Positions 50,681 to 60,873 of a stretch of DNA of 64,000 nucleotides are shown here, in pieces. The stretch is from Actinophytocola gossypii (GTDB taxonomy: Bacteria; Actinomycetota; Actinomycetes; Mycobacteriales; Pseudonocardiaceae). Each line of letters begins with the position of its first letter. The stretch's first letter is position 1. Both the position numbers and the translations under genes were made by a program. The stretch lies in assembly GCF_025165815.1 (NCBI RefSeq), contig NZ_JAFFZE010000024.1:107679-171678 (forward strand). The letters run 5' to 3'. A model generated the notes under the pieces. That model ran no database searches, was not told where the DNA came from, and saw only the letters and a list, made by a program, of their open reading frames with translations.

Positions 50681-52384
50681 TCACGTCCCCTCGCGCCAGG
50701 CATTGGTGATGGGCAGGCGGCGGTCGCGACCGAACGCGCGGAAGGTGATCTTGGTGCCCGGCGGGTACTGGCGGCGCTTGTACTCGGCGCGGTCGACCAT
50801 CCGCAGCACCCGGTCGACCAACTCCGGCGCGAACCCGGCCGCGAGCAGGTCGTCGTAGCCCCGGTCGCCCTCCACGTAGTCGTCCAGCACCCGGTCGAGC
50901 ACCGCGTAGTCGGGCAGCGAGTCGGTGTCCACCTGCCCCGGCCGCAGCTCCGCCGACGGCGGCTTGTCGATCGAGTTCGCCGGGATCGGCTCGTCATCCT
51001 GCCGGTTGCGCCACCGCGCCAGCTCCCAGACCAGCGTCTTCGGCACGTCCTTGAGCGGAGCGAAACCACCGACCGCGTCGCCGTAGATCGTGGAGTAGCC
51101 GACCGCCAGCTCGGTCTTGTTGCCGGTGGCCAGCACCAGGTGCCCGTGCTGGTTGGACAGCCCCATCAGGGTCACGCCCCGGCACCTGGCCTGCACGTTC
51201 TCCTCGGCCAGCCCGGTGAGCCCGAGCTGCCCGGTGAACACCGCCACCATGTCGGCGATCGGCTGGACCTGGTAGTGCAGCCCGGTCCGCTCGGCCAGCG
51301 CGTGCGCGTCCGAGCGGGAGTGGTCCGACGAGTACACCGACGGCATCGACACCCCGTGCACGTTCTCGGCACCCACCGCGTCCACGGCCAGCGCCGCGCA
51401 CACCGCCGAGTCGATCCCGCCGGACAGGCCGAGCACGACCGTCCGGAAGCCGTTCTTGGCGGTGTAGTCCCGCAGCCCGAGCACCAGCGCGGCCCACACC
51501 TCGGCCAGCTCGTCCAACGGCTCGGCGACCGGCGGGGGAGGGGCGGGTTCGTAGGCCGGCAGCGGCTCCTGGTGCAGGACCCGCCGGGTGAGCTGGAACC
51601 CGTCGACCTCACCGGCCGTGGTAGCGGCACCCCCTGGCAGGTCGAGGTCGAGCACGGTCAGATGCTCGACGAACCTCGGCGCCCTGGCCAGCAGCGTCCC
51701 GTCCGCGGCGACGACCATCGAGTCCCCGTCGAACACCAGGTCGTCCTGCCCGCCGACCATGTTCACGTAGACCAGGGGAGCGCCGGCCTCCTCGGCCCGG
51801 CGGCGCACCAGCGGCAGCCGCAGGTCGTCCTTGTCCTGCTCGTACGGCGAGGAGTTGGGCACCACGACCAGGTCGACCCCGGCCGCGCCGAGCGCGGAGA
51901 CCGGGCCGCCCTCCTGCCAGATGTCCTCGCAGACCACCATGCCGACCTCGAGCCCGTGGACGCGCAGCACGTCCAGGCTCTGCCCCGGCCAGAAGTACCG
52001 GCGCTCGTCGAACACGCCGTAGTTGGGCAGGTGGTGCTTGAACTGCGTCGCGACGACCGCCCCGCCGTGCAGCACGGCGACGGCGTTGCGCGGGCCGACC
52101 CCGTCCCGGTCGAGGTAGCCGACCACGGCGGCGACGTCCCCGCACCCGGCCTCGGTGAGCCTGGCCGCCAGGGCGTCCAGCGCCCGGGTCGAGCCGGCGG
52201 CGAAGGACTCCCGCAGCGCGAGGTCCTCCACCGGGTACCCGGTGAGCACCATCTCGGGGAAGACGACGACGTGCGCGCCGGCCTCGTGCGCCTCCCGGGT
52301 CCGCTCCAGGACCACGCGGGCGTTCCCGTCCAGGTCACCCACCGTCGCGTTGACCTGCGCCATGGCAATGCGTAGCTGCGGCAT
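50681..52384 (-). CDS. nadE: Glutamine-dependent NAD+ synthetase
   Basis: 567 residues in two domains. Residues 1-270: nitrilase-like glutaminase with FPEMVLTGYP (Glu), KHHLPNYGVFDE (Lys) and VVCEDIW (Cys). Residues about 310-567: NAD synthase with P-loop GLSGGIDSAVCAALA and LATGNKTELAVGYSTIYGD. It forms NAD from deamido-NAD, ATP and glutamine. It is somewhat shorter than the mycobacterial enzyme (about 680). GAGGAT six bases upstream of the ATG suggests a leaderless message. Confidence 0.95.
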   Translation of the reverse strand: MPQLRIAMAQVNATVGDLDGNARVVLERTREAHEAGAHVVVFPEMVLTGYPVEDLALRESFAAGSTRALDALAARLTEAGCGDVAAVVGYLDRDGVGPRNAVAVLHGGAVVATQFKHHLPNYGVFDERRYFWPGQSLDVLRVHGLEVGMVVCEDIWQEGGPVSALGAAGVDLVVVPNSSPYEQDKDDLRLPLVRRRAEEAGAPLVYVNMVGGQDDLVFDGDSMVVAADGTLLARAPRFVEHLTVLDLDLPGGAATTAGEVDGFQLTRRVLHQEPLPAYEPAPPPPVAEPLDELAEVWAALVLGLRDYTAKNGFRTVVLGLSGGIDSAVCAALAVDAVGAENVHGVSMPSVYSSDHSRSDAHALAERTGLHYQVQPIADMVAVFTGQLGLTGLAEENVQARCRGVTLMGLSNQHGHLVLATGNKTELAVGYSTIYGDAVGGFAPLKDVPKTLVWELARWRNRQDDEPIPANSIDKPPSAELRPGQVDTDSLPDYAVLDRVLDDYVEGDRGYDDLLAAGFAPELVDRVLRMVDRAEYKRRQYPPGTKITFRAFGRDRRLPITNAWREGT

Positions 52385-52426
52385 GGCGCCATCCTCACAC
52401 GTTTTCGCTCCCGAGGCGAAAAAGGG

Positions 52427-54769
52427 TCAGGTCGCGGCCCGGCGCGAGCCGCCCTTCACCTTCTTGATCATCGCCCGGACCCGTTGCAGCGCCTGCTCCG
52501 CGTCGGTTTCGAACGGGTTGTCGTGGACCATGTACGTCCACGTCGCCGACGGCCGCCGCAGCCCGACCCGCTCCAGCGCGGCACCCTCCTCGGTGACCTC
52601 CACCTTCTTGAGGGTCTCCGCCGCGCGCTCGCCGATCTCGTCCGGGATCTGCTTGAACACCGGGATCGCCGTGCGGTGGAACTCGTCGATCGGGGTCTCC
52701 TTGGCCAGCGCCCGCAGGTGGATCGTCTCCCGCACGTCCGCCAGGAACGCCAGGTGCTCGGTCCACCGCTCGTCGAGGTGGTACAGCATGATCTGCCGCG
52801 CGGCCAGCTGGAGCGTCTCCTCGGAGTGCTCCTCGGTCAGCTCCTCCCACCGCTCCGGGCACAGCGCGGCCAGCTCGGTCACCGCCAGGTCCGTGGTCAG
52901 CAGCTCGTCGCGGTGCTCCAGCAACACCTTGCGCTGGTGCTCGATCAGCCGGGTGTACCGCCAGGTGTTCCGGTGGATCTCCAGCTGCACCCCCTCGGAC
53001 ACCTTCTGCGCGTGGTCGACGAACCGCTGCGTCGTGGGGTCCTCGAGCCTGCCGTCGTCGTCGGGCTCGGCGCCCGCGGTCGCGTCCGGCGCGTACTGCA
53101 CCACCTGGTCGTCGGCGAGTGAGGCGAACATCACCGAACCGCCGGGATCGCCCTGCCGGCCGGCGCGGCCCCGCAGCTGGTCGTCCAGCCGCGACGACTG
53201 GTACCGGCCGGTGCCGATGACCAGCAGCCCGCCCAACTCGGCGACCTTGTCGTGATCGGCGCCGTCCCGGCCGCCCAGCCGGATGTCGGTGCCCCGGCCG
53301 GCCATCTGCGTGGACACCGTCACCGCGTCGTACGCGCCCGCCTCGGCCACGATCGCGGCCTCCTCGGCGTCGTTCTTCGCGTTCAGCACCACGCACGTCA
53401 CGTCCGCGTCGGCGAGCATCTTGGCCAGCCGCTCGGACTCGGCGACGTCCCGGGTGCCGATCAGGATCGGGCGCCCGGTCTCGTGGACCGAGGCGATCTC
53501 GGCGACGATCGCCTCCTCCTTGGCCTCCACCGTGTCGTACAGCCGGTCCGGCTCGTCCTCGCGCACGCACGGGGTGTTCGGCGGGATCACCGCCACCCGC
53601 AGCTGGTAGAACTCGCGCAGCTGCTCGGCCACCGCCACCGCGGTACCGGTCATCCCACACACCGTCGGGTACCGGCCGATCAGGCCCTGCACGCTGATCG
53701 AGTCCAGCACCTCGCCGCTCTCGGTCGGCCGCAGCCGCTCCTTCGCCTCGACCGCCGCCTGCAGCCCGTCCGGCCACCGCTGCCGCAGCGCGATCCGGCC
53801 GCGGGAGCTGTTGATCAGGTGCACCTTGCCGTCACGCACGATGTAGTCGACGTCCCGCTCCAGCAGCGCGTGCGCGTGCAGCGCGGCGTTCACCGCGGCC
53901 AGCCGGTCGCTGTGCTCGCCGGAGTACAGGTCGACGTCGCCGAGCGCGCGCTCCACGACCTTCGCGCCCCGGCCGGTCAGCCAGGCGTTCCGGCCGTCCT
54001 CGTCGCGCTGGTAGTGCGCGCCGGGCCGCAGCGTCCGGACGATCTTCGCGACCTCCGGGTCGGTCTCCGCCTCCGCCGACGAGCCGGCCAGCACCAGCGG
54101 CACCTTCGCCTCGTCGATCAGCACCGAGTCGGCCTCGTCGACCAGCACCACGCCCGGCTCGCGGCCCACCATCTCGGCGACGTCGGTGGCGAGCCGGTCG
54201 CGCAGCAGGTCGAAGCCGATCTCGCTGACCGAGCCGTACGTGACGTCCTTGGCGTAGGCCTCCCGCCGCTCCTCCGGCGTGGAGGTCTGCGACACCCAGC
54301 CGACCGACACGCCGAGCAGCGCGTACACCGGGCCCATCCACTCCGCGTCGCGCCGGGCCAGGTAGTCGTTGACCGACATCACGTGCACCGGCTTGCCCTG
54401 GATGGCGTACCCGGCCGCGGCCAACGCGCCGGCGAGCGTCTTGCCCTCACCGGTGGCCATCTGCACGATGTTGCCGGCCAGCAGCTGCATCACGCCGAGC
54501 AGCTGCACGTCGTAGGGCCGCTCGTCGAGCGCCCGCCGCGCCGCCTCCCGGCCGACGCCGCACAGCTCGGCCATCGTCTTCTCGTCGAAGTCCCGCTCGC
54601 GGAGCTTCGTCGCGGTCTCGGTCAGCTCCTCGTCGGACAGCTTCTCGAGCTTCGCCTCGCGCCAGTCGATGCTTTTCAGCAGCTCCTGGTACCGGGAGAG
54701 GTCGACGGTGGCCGGACGATCCAGGAGCCGGCCGAACCGGTCCTTGACGCGTCGCATGAACGCCGCCAC
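52427..54769 (-). CDS. secA2: Accessory preprotein translocase ATPase SecA2
   Basis: 780 residues, shorter than housekeeping SecA (about 950) and lacking the C-terminal zinc tail. QMATGEGKTLAGALAA is Walker A, VLVDEADSVLIDEA the DEAD box, and TQMAGRGTDIRLGG and RLDDQLRGRAGRQGDPG follow in the second motor domain. The GTG at 54769 has GGAGGTGAG upstream; an internal ATG at codon 5 is less well placed. It exports a subset of proteins in actinobacteria. Confidence 0.93.
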   Translation of the reverse strand: MAAFMRRVKDRFGRLLDRPATVDLSRYQELLKSIDWREAKLEKLSDEELTETATKLRERDFDEKTMAELCGVGREAARRALDERPYDVQLLGVMQLLAGNIVQMATGEGKTLAGALAAAGYAIQGKPVHVMSVNDYLARRDAEWMGPVYALLGVSVGWVSQTSTPEERREAYAKDVTYGSVSEIGFDLLRDRLATDVAEMVGREPGVVLVDEADSVLIDEAKVPLVLAGSSAEAETDPEVAKIVRTLRPGAHYQRDEDGRNAWLTGRGAKVVERALGDVDLYSGEHSDRLAAVNAALHAHALLERDVDYIVRDGKVHLINSSRGRIALRQRWPDGLQAAVEAKERLRPTESGEVLDSISVQGLIGRYPTVCGMTGTAVAVAEQLREFYQLRVAVIPPNTPCVREDEPDRLYDTVEAKEEAIVAEIASVHETGRPILIGTRDVAESERLAKMLADADVTCVVLNAKNDAEEAAIVAEAGAYDAVTVSTQMAGRGTDIRLGGRDGADHDKVAELGGLLVIGTGRYQSSRLDDQLRGRAGRQGDPGGSVMFASLADDQVVQYAPDATAGAEPDDDGRLEDPTTQRFVDHAQKVSEGVQLEIHRNTWRYTRLIEHQRKVLLEHRDELLTTDLAVTELAALCPERWEELTEEHSEETLQLAARQIMLYHLDERWTEHLAFLADVRETIHLRALAKETPIDEFHRTAIPVFKQIPDEIGERAAETLKKVEVTEEGAALERVGLRRPSATWTYMVHDNPFETDAEQALQRVRAMIKKVKGGSRRAAT

Positions 54770-54888
54770 CCGACGCTCACCTCCTTGCTCGCTCGGTCAC
54801 TGCCCCTGCACGGTAACGGTGAACCGCGCCGTGTGGTTCCTGGCCAACCAACACAGCCTATTCACTCCGCTTTGGCAGGATCGGGCGT

Positions 54889-56496
54889 GTGACCCGAACC
54901 CTGACCCGATCCCGGCGCCGTGCGGCCCCCGTCCTCGCCATGATCCTCGCCCTGGTGGCGGCCGGCTGCACGTCGTCGGTCGACGGGGCGTCCGGGCCCG
55001 AGCTGCCATTCGAGGAGAGCGCGGGCCCGGCCGGCGAGGTGCCCGACGGGCTGGACGAGTTCTACGGCCAGGCGCTGACCTGGGAGAAGTGCGTCGACTA
55101 CGCCTCCAGCGACCTGGACGCCCAGCCGCTGGCCGATCCCGCCGTGCAGTGCACCCACCTGACCGTGCCGCTCGACTACACGGACCCGGGCGGCGAGACC
55201 ATCCGGATCGGCGTGCTGCGCAGGCCCGCGTCGAACCCGGCCGAGCGGATCGGCTCGCTGCTGATCAACCCCGGCGGACCGGGCGTCGCCGGCCTGTCCA
55301 CCGCGGCGGCCCTCGGCGCGGAGAACGACGACCTGGCCGCCCGGTTCGACTTCGTCGGCTTCGACCCGCGCGGCGTCGGCTCCAGCGAGCCCACCATCGA
55401 GTGCCTGACCGGCGACGAGCGCGACGCGGACCGGGCCGACGACGTCGAGATCGACGCGACCGGGGCCGGCGTGACCGAGACCGAGCAGGAGAACCGCGAC
55501 TACGCGACCAAGTGCGTCGAGCGGACCGAGTTCGGCGAGGAGATGCTCGCCAACCTCGGCACCCGCGACGTCGTCAAGGACATGGACGTGCTCCGCTCCG
55601 CCCTGGGCGACGAGAAGCTCACCTACCTCGGCTTCTCCTACGGCACCCGGATCGGCAGCACCTACGCCGAGACGTTCCCGGAGAACGTGCGCGCCATGGT
55701 CCTCGACGGCGCGGTCGACCCGACCAAGAGCCCCGAGGACGAGGTCGTCGCCCAGGGCAAGGGCTTCCAGGAGGCGTTCGACGACTTCGTCGCCTGGTGC
55801 GTCGACCAGGGCGAGTGCCCGTTCGACTCCGCGGCGACCGCGACCACCGCGTTCCAGGACCTGACCCGGCCGCTCGCCGACAACCCGATCGAGCTGCCGG
55901 ACGGCCGCCCGCTCTCCTACGAGGACGCGACCACCGGCGTGATCCAGGCGCTGTACTCCCAGCAGCTGTGGGAGCACCTCAAGACCGGCCTCACCGAGCT
56001 CTCCCAGGGGCAGGGCAGCACGCTCATGTCGCTGGCCGACCTGTACCTCGAACGCGGCCGCGACGGCGAGTACTCCACCACCCAGGACGCCTTCGTCGCG
56101 ATCCGCTGCGTCGACGACCCCCGGATCACCGAGCCGGCACAGGTGCGGTTCCTCGGCCAGCGGTACCTGGACGCCGCGCCGTTCCTCGACCACGGCAACC
56201 CGCCCAGCCCCGCCAGGGACAGCTGCGCGTTCTGGCCCGTGCCCAACACCGGCGAACCCCACCTGCCCGACGTCGAGGGCATCCCACCGGTACTGGTGAT
56301 CTCCACCACAGGCGACCCGGCCACCCCCTACCAGGCCGGCGTCGCCCTGGCCGACGCGCTCGGCGGCGCGCTGCTCACCTACGAGGCCACCCAGCACACC
56401 GTGTTCCTGCAGGGCAACCCGTGCGTCGACGACGCTGGCACCGCGTACCTGGTCGACGGCACCGTGCCCGGGGAAGGAACCCGCTGCCAGCCGTGA
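54889..56496 (+). CDS. TAP-like alpha/beta hydrolase lipoprotein (tripeptidyl aminopeptidase type)
   Basis: 535 residues. Signal peptide with lipobox LVAAGC at about residues 22-27, so the mature form is anchored to the outer face of the membrane. INPGGPGVAG oxyanion loop, nucleophile GFSYGTRIGSTYAETFP, STTGDPATPYQAG (Asp) and TQHTVFLQGNPCVDD (His) in the C-terminal TAP domain. Related to Streptomyces SlpD/Tap and mycobacterial CaeA/Hip1 proteases. The start has CAGGAT seven bases upstream. Confidence 0.9.
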   Translation: MTRTLTRSRRRAAPVLAMILALVAAGCTSSVDGASGPELPFEESAGPAGEVPDGLDEFYGQALTWEKCVDYASSDLDAQPLADPAVQCTHLTVPLDYTDPGGETIRIGVLRRPASNPAERIGSLLINPGGPGVAGLSTAAALGAENDDLAARFDFVGFDPRGVGSSEPTIECLTGDERDADRADDVEIDATGAGVTETEQENRDYATKCVERTEFGEEMLANLGTRDVVKDMDVLRSALGDEKLTYLGFSYGTRIGSTYAETFPENVRAMVLDGAVDPTKSPEDEVVAQGKGFQEAFDDFVAWCVDQGECPFDSAATATTAFQDLTRPLADNPIELPDGRPLSYEDATTGVIQALYSQQLWEHLKTGLTELSQGQGSTLMSLADLYLERGRDGEYSTTQDAFVAIRCVDDPRITEPAQVRFLGQRYLDAAPFLDHGNPPSPARDSCAFWPVPNTGEPHLPDVEGIPPVLVISTTGDPATPYQAGVALADALGGALLTYEATQHTVFLQGNPCVDDAGTAYLVDGTVPGEGTRCQP

Positions 56497-56499
56497 CCG

Positions 56500-57390
56500 C
56501 TACCCGGCACCGAGGTCCAGGCCGGCCAGCCGCTCCGGGTCCCAGAGCACGTCGATGGCGACGATCCGCCCGTTCACCACGGTGAAGGCCATCACCGACC
56601 ACACCTGGTCCTCGGTCGCCACCACGACCCCGGCGCCGCCGTTGACCAGCGCGGGCCGCACGGCCGACGCCCAGCGGGTGCCGGTGACCGTGTGCTCCAG
56701 CACGTTCCGCGTCCCGCGCACCGCGAACGTCGGCCGCCCGCGCGCGCCCCCGCCGTCGGCCCGCAGCACGACCTCCGGGTCCAGCACGGACACCAGCGCG
56801 TCCAGATCGCCGTCGCGGGCGGCGGCGAAGAACGCGTCCACCACCTTGCGCTGGCTCGCCAGGTCCTGGTCGGGCGCCGGGGCCGCGTCCCGCACCCTGC
56901 GCCGCGCCCGGCTGGCCAGCTGCCTGGTCGCGGTGGCACTCCGGTCGAGCATCGGAGCGATCTCGTCGAACGGCACCGCGAACATGTCGTGCAGCACGAA
57001 CGCCAGCCGCTCGGGCGGTGCCAGTGTGTCGAGCACCACCAGCATGGCCAGCCCGACCGAGTCGGCCAGCAGTGCCTCCTGCTCGGGGTCGGGCACGTCC
57101 GCTCGACTGACCAGCGGGTCGGGCAGGTGCACCTCCAGCGGTTCCTCCCGCCGCGTCTCCCGGGAGCGCAGCATGTTCAGGCAGACCCGGGACACCACCG
57201 TGGTCAGCCAGGCGGCCAGGTTGTCCACCTCGGCCACGTCGGTGCGGTCGTACCGCAGCCACGTCTCCTGCACCGCGTCGTCGGCCTCGCTGAGCGAGCC
57301 CAGCATCCGGTACGCGACCGCGCGCAGCCGGCCGCGGTGCTCGTCGAACCGCTCGATCACTCCGGTGTTCGGTGCCATGTTCCGCGCCAT
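56500..57390 (-). CDS. ECF sigma factor with C-terminal SnoaL-like domain (SigJ/ECF41-like)
   Basis: About 292-296 residues; the ATG at 57378 is the alternative start. Sigma-2: [33 protein letters not shown]; sigma-4: [43 protein letters not shown]. After residue 185, a SnoaL/NTF2-like domain ([33 protein letters not shown]) follows, the ECF41-type layout where this domain replaces an anti-sigma. No carboxymuconolactone-decarboxylase-type partner gene is adjacent. It starts inside the end of the MFS gene, so it is probably co-transcribed with lprG and p55. Confidence 0.9.
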   Translation of the reverse strand: MARNMAPNTGVIERFDEHRGRLRAVAYRMLGSLSEADDAVQETWLRYDRTDVAEVDNLAAWLTTVVSRVCLNMLRSRETRREEPLEVHLPDPLVSRADVPDPEQEALLADSVGLAMLVVLDTLAPPERLAFVLHDMFAVPFDEIAPMLDRSATATRQLASRARRRVRDAAPAPDQDLASQRKVVDAFFAAARDGDLDALVSVLDPEVVLRADGGGARGRPTFAVRGTRNVLEHTVTGTRWASAVRPALVNGGAGVVVATEDQVWSVMAFTVVNGRIVAIDVLWDPERLAGLDLGAG

Positions 57391-59108
57391 CCGTCCCGTC
57401 CCGTCACGAACAGCGCCAGCACGGCACCCGCGACGCACACGAAGGCGGTGATGAAGAAGATCTCCGTGTACTGGGTCAGCAGCGCGTCGTTCACCGCCGC
57501 ACGATAGGCGGCGAGCTCGGCCTCCGCCTGCTCCGGCGGCTTGCCGAACGGCAGCGGCGTGTCCAGCTCGGCGGTCAGCGAGTGGAACCGGTGCAGCCCC
57601 CAGGCCGCGAGCGCCGCGACACCGACCAGCATCCCGGTCATCCGCGCCACCACCACTCCCGCGGCGGCCACCCCGTGCTGCGACTCCGGCACCACCCGCA
57701 GCGCCGCGGCCGACAGCGGCGCGATGACCAGCCCCAGCCCGAGCCCGGTCACCGCGAGGTCGGTGTCCAGCCGGGGCAGCGACACGAACCCGAGGTCGTG
57801 CCTGGCCGCCAGCACCTCCACCGGCCAGCCCGAGATCAGCAGGAAGCCCACCGCCGCGACCAGCATCCCGGCCACCGCCGGCCACCGGTCGCCGAACCGG
57901 GCCGCCAGCCACCCGCCCACCAGCGCGCCCACCGGCAACGCCACCAGGAACCGGACCAGCAGCAGCACGCTGCCGGTGTCGTCCCGACCGAGCAGGGTCT
58001 GGGCGAACAGGTCGACGTTCACCAACGTCACCATCAGCGCCGCACCCGCCGCGAGACTCGCCCCCAGCGCGGCCAGGAACGGCACGAGCGACACCCCGCG
58101 CGGGTCGATCAGCTTCGTCCGCGCCCGCTTCTCCCAGACCACGAAGCACACCAGCGCCACCGCGGCCACGACCAGCAGCGGCACCCCCCACGGCGGCAGC
58201 ACCCGGTCCCTCGGTTCCGGGTTGTACAGCCCGACCACGGCCGTGCCGAGCACCACGGTCAACAACGCGGCGCCCACGACGTCCACCGCCGGCCGGGCCG
58301 CGTGCGCGGGTGGCGGCCCGGCCGCGTTGCCGGCGTCGTCCACCGCCTGCCGGGGCCCGTGCCCGTCCGTACGCGCCGCCGCCACGGTGTCGTTCGTCGC
58401 CGCACCAGCGTTGCCGGCTTCGTCTGCCGGTCGGATCGCGTGCGGGGACGGCGTGGCCGCACCGGAGTCGCCCGCCGCCCGCGCGGCCACCCGCGCCGCT
58501 CCCCGCGCGGCCGCCCGCGCCGACGGCACCGTGAAGTACACCGCCACCATCGCGAACACAGCCAGCGGCACGTTCACCCAGAACACCCCGCGCCACCCGG
58601 CCACCGCGGCGATCGCGATCCCGTACAGCGGTCCGAGCACCGACCCCAGCTCCTGCGCCGCCCCGACCGCGCCCAGCACCGTCGACCGCCGCCGCTCCGC
58701 CCACAGGTCAGCCACCAGCGCCATCGTCACCGGCAGCAGCGCGCCGCTCGCCACGCCCTGCACCACCCGGCCGACGACCAGCACGACCAGGTTCCCGGCG
58801 AGCGCGGTGACCGCCGAACCGACCAGGAACCCGGCCAGGCACACCTGCAGCATCGCCTTGCGCCCGAACCGGTCCGACGCCTGCCCGAGCAGCGGCATCG
58901 CGGCCACGTACCCCAGCAGGTACCCGGTCACGATCGGGGTCACCCGTTCGAGCCGGTTCACCGGGATCTGCAGGTCGTCGATGATCTGCCGGAGCACGCT
59001 GACCACCACGTAGGTGTCCAGCGCGCCGAGCAGCACCGCGAGCCCGCCCGCCCCGATCGCGATCGCCCGCCCGCGCCCGGCCGGCGCGTCGGTCAGTGGC
59101 GCGGTCAT
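57357..59108 (-). CDS. P55-type MFS lipid/drug exporter (Rv1410c family)
   Basis: 583 residues, 14 membrane segments. [58 protein letters not shown] and [19 protein letters not shown] are close to the mycobacterial P55 protein. Between helices 6 and 7 is an extra Ala/Gly/Pro-rich loop of about 70 residues (about 197-265) absent from P55. With LprG, P55 moves triacylglycerides/lipoglycans across the envelope. It overlaps lprG by one base. Confidence 0.9.
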   Translation of the reverse strand: MTAPLTDAPAGRGRAIAIGAGGLAVLLGALDTYVVVSVLRQIIDDLQIPVNRLERVTPIVTGYLLGYVAAMPLLGQASDRFGRKAMLQVCLAGFLVGSAVTALAGNLVVLVVGRVVQGVASGALLPVTMALVADLWAERRRSTVLGAVGAAQELGSVLGPLYGIAIAAVAGWRGVFWVNVPLAVFAMVAVYFTVPSARAAARGAARVAARAAGDSGAATPSPHAIRPADEAGNAGAATNDTVAAARTDGHGPRQAVDDAGNAAGPPPAHAARPAVDVVGAALLTVVLGTAVVGLYNPEPRDRVLPPWGVPLLVVAAVALVCFVVWEKRARTKLIDPRGVSLVPFLAALGASLAAGAALMVTLVNVDLFAQTLLGRDDTGSVLLLVRFLVALPVGALVGGWLAARFGDRWPAVAGMLVAAVGFLLISGWPVEVLAARHDLGFVSLPRLDTDLAVTGLGLGLVIAPLSAAALRVVPESQHGVAAAGVVVARMTGMLVGVAALAAWGLHRFHSLTAELDTPLPFGKPPEQAEAELAAYRAAVNDALLTQYTEIFFITAFVCVAGAVLALFVTGRDGWRGTWHRTPE

Positions 59109-59800
59109 CAGCTCGGCGGCGTGATGTCGACCTGCTTGCCCACGTCGGAGAGGGTGACGTCGACGGTCGGGTCGCCGTCGGCCGGCACCGCCACGCTGGC
59201 CTTCACCGGCTGGTGGCCCTCGTCCCGCCGCAGCCAGAACGTCACGTCCACGTCCGAGTCGAGCCCGGGCACCAGCGTCGAGATGACGTCCCGCGCGACC
59301 GTGCCCTTCACCCGGTAGGTGGCCACCCCGTCGAGGTCCTCGGCGCCCTCGGTGACCGGCTCCCGCACGTTGGACAGCACGTTCGCCACCCCGCGCTCCG
59401 GGTCGAGGATGGCCGCCGGGTCGTACAGGTTGGCCACCATCGCCGCCGGCAGCTCCTGGAAGTCGCCGGTCGGGCCCTTGATCCAGGCCGTGTCGCCGAC
59501 CAGCACGAACTCGCCCTCGAACAGGCTGCCCATCAGCGTCATCGACACCGTGCCGCGCGCCGCGCCGCCGTCACCGCCCTCGCGGGTCAGGTCCCCGTCG
59601 GCGCTGCGCACGTCCAGCCCCGGCACCTCGCCGTTCACCGTCAGCGTGAAGTGCGCCGACCGGATCTCCGCCGTCGACGCCGCCGCGTCCGCCAACAGTT
59701 CGGCCCCGTCCGGCAGGTCACCGGCGGGCTCGTCGGACGAACAGGCGGTGGCTGCCACGGCCGCGCACGCGAGCACGGCGAGCAGGATCCGGCGCTTCAT
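59108..59800 (-). CDS. lprG: LppX/LprA/LprF/LprG family lipoprotein
   Basis: 230 residues. Signal peptide with lipobox VAATAC (C20), then an LppX-LprAFG domain: [76 protein letters not shown]. The fold has a hydrophobic pocket for acyl chains. Being the first gene before the P55-type exporter repeats the mycobacterial lprG-Rv1410c operon. Confidence 0.92.
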   Translation of the reverse strand: MKRRILLAVLACAAVAATACSSDEPAGDLPDGAELLADAAASTAEIRSAHFTLTVNGEVPGLDVRSADGDLTREGGDGGAARGTVSMTLMGSLFEGEFVLVGDTAWIKGPTGDFQELPAAMVANLYDPAAILDPERGVANVLSNVREPVTEGAEDLDGVATYRVKGTVARDVISTLVPGLDSDVDVTFWLRRDEGHQPVKASVAVPADGDPTVDVTLSDVGKQVDITPPS

Positions 59801-59845
59801 GCCGGAATCGTAGAACCGCGATCCTGAGAGTCGTGGCGAGTCCGC

Positions 59846-60802
59846 TCAACCGGCCCGGAACGTCTTCCGGTACGCCAGCGGCGACACCCCGTGCGCCGCC
59901 CGCATGTGCTGCCGCAGCGACGCCCCGGTACCCAGCCCGGCCCGCTCGGCGACCACGTCCACCGCGAGGTCGGTCGACTCCAGCAGGTGCATCGCGTGCC
60001 GCACCCGCTGCTGGCCCAGCCACACGCCGGGGGACAGGCCCGTCTCCGCCCGGAACCGCCGGGAGAACGTGCGCACGCTCATCCGCGCGTGCCCCGCCAG
60101 CGTGGCCAGGTCGAGCGGCCGGTCGAGGTGGCGCAGCGCCCACGCCCTGGTCGGCGCCGTGCCGTCGGTGCCGCCGTCCGGCACGTGCCGGTCGATGAAC
60201 TGGGACTGGCCACCCTCCCGCCACGGCGGCACCACGCAGTACCGCGCCACCCGGTTCGCCACCTCGGCGCCGTGGTCGCGCCGCAGCACGTGCAGGCACA
60301 GGTCCACCCCCGCGCCGAGTCCCGCCGAGGTCAGTACCTCTCCGTCGTCGACGAACAACACGTTCTCGTCGAGCAACACGTTCGGGTACAGCGTGCGGAA
60401 CGTGTCCGCGTGCGCCCAGTGGGTCGTCGCCGGCCGCCCGTCCAGCAGCCCCGCCGCGCCGAGCACGAACGCGCCGGTGCAGATCGACATCACCCTGGCG
60501 TGCGCGGGCACCGTGGCCAGCGCGTCCGCCACCGGCGCCGGCAGCTCCCCGGTGCGCCGGGGCCCGTGCAGCTGCGAGCCGGGGACGATCACGGTGTCCG
60601 CCTCGGCCAGGATCTCCGCCCCGAAGTCCGGCACGATCGAGTAGCCGGCGAGCACCCGGACGGGTGACGTGTCGAGTCCGCACACCCGCACCCGGTACAG
60701 CGGCTCACCGTCCTCGCCGGTCGCCTGGCCGAGGATCTGCGGCGGGATGGCCAGGTCGTAGCCGATCACGGTGTCCAGCGCGAGCACGGCGACCTCATGC
60801 AT
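59846..60802 (-). CDS. GlxA-type transcriptional regulator (DJ-1/PfpI + AraC)
   Basis: 318 residues. DJ-1/PfpI-like sensor domain first (VAVLALDTVIGYDLAIPPQIL, VMSICTGAFVLGAAGLLDG with the elbow cysteine), then an AraC DNA-binding domain (LDLATLAGHARMSVRTFSRRFRAETGLSPG, VAERAGLGTGASLRQHMR). The AAGAAT six bases before the ATG at 60802 suggests a leaderless message. It is divergent from the MFS gene, with 71 bases between, so that gene is a likely target. Confidence 0.92.
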   Translation of the reverse strand: MHEVAVLALDTVIGYDLAIPPQILGQATGEDGEPLYRVRVCGLDTSPVRVLAGYSIVPDFGAEILAEADTVIVPGSQLHGPRRTGELPAPVADALATVPAHARVMSICTGAFVLGAAGLLDGRPATTHWAHADTFRTLYPNVLLDENVLFVDDGEVLTSAGLGAGVDLCLHVLRRDHGAEVANRVARYCVVPPWREGGQSQFIDRHVPDGGTDGTAPTRAWALRHLDRPLDLATLAGHARMSVRTFSRRFRAETGLSPGVWLGQQRVRHAMHLLESTDLAVDVVAERAGLGTGASLRQHMRAAHGVSPLAYRKTFRAG

Positions 60803-60873
60803 GGCCGGATTCTTTCAGATATTGGCGATCAGGCCACTCGTCGCCACGCGGGAGATCCTCGACGCTGGTCCGC

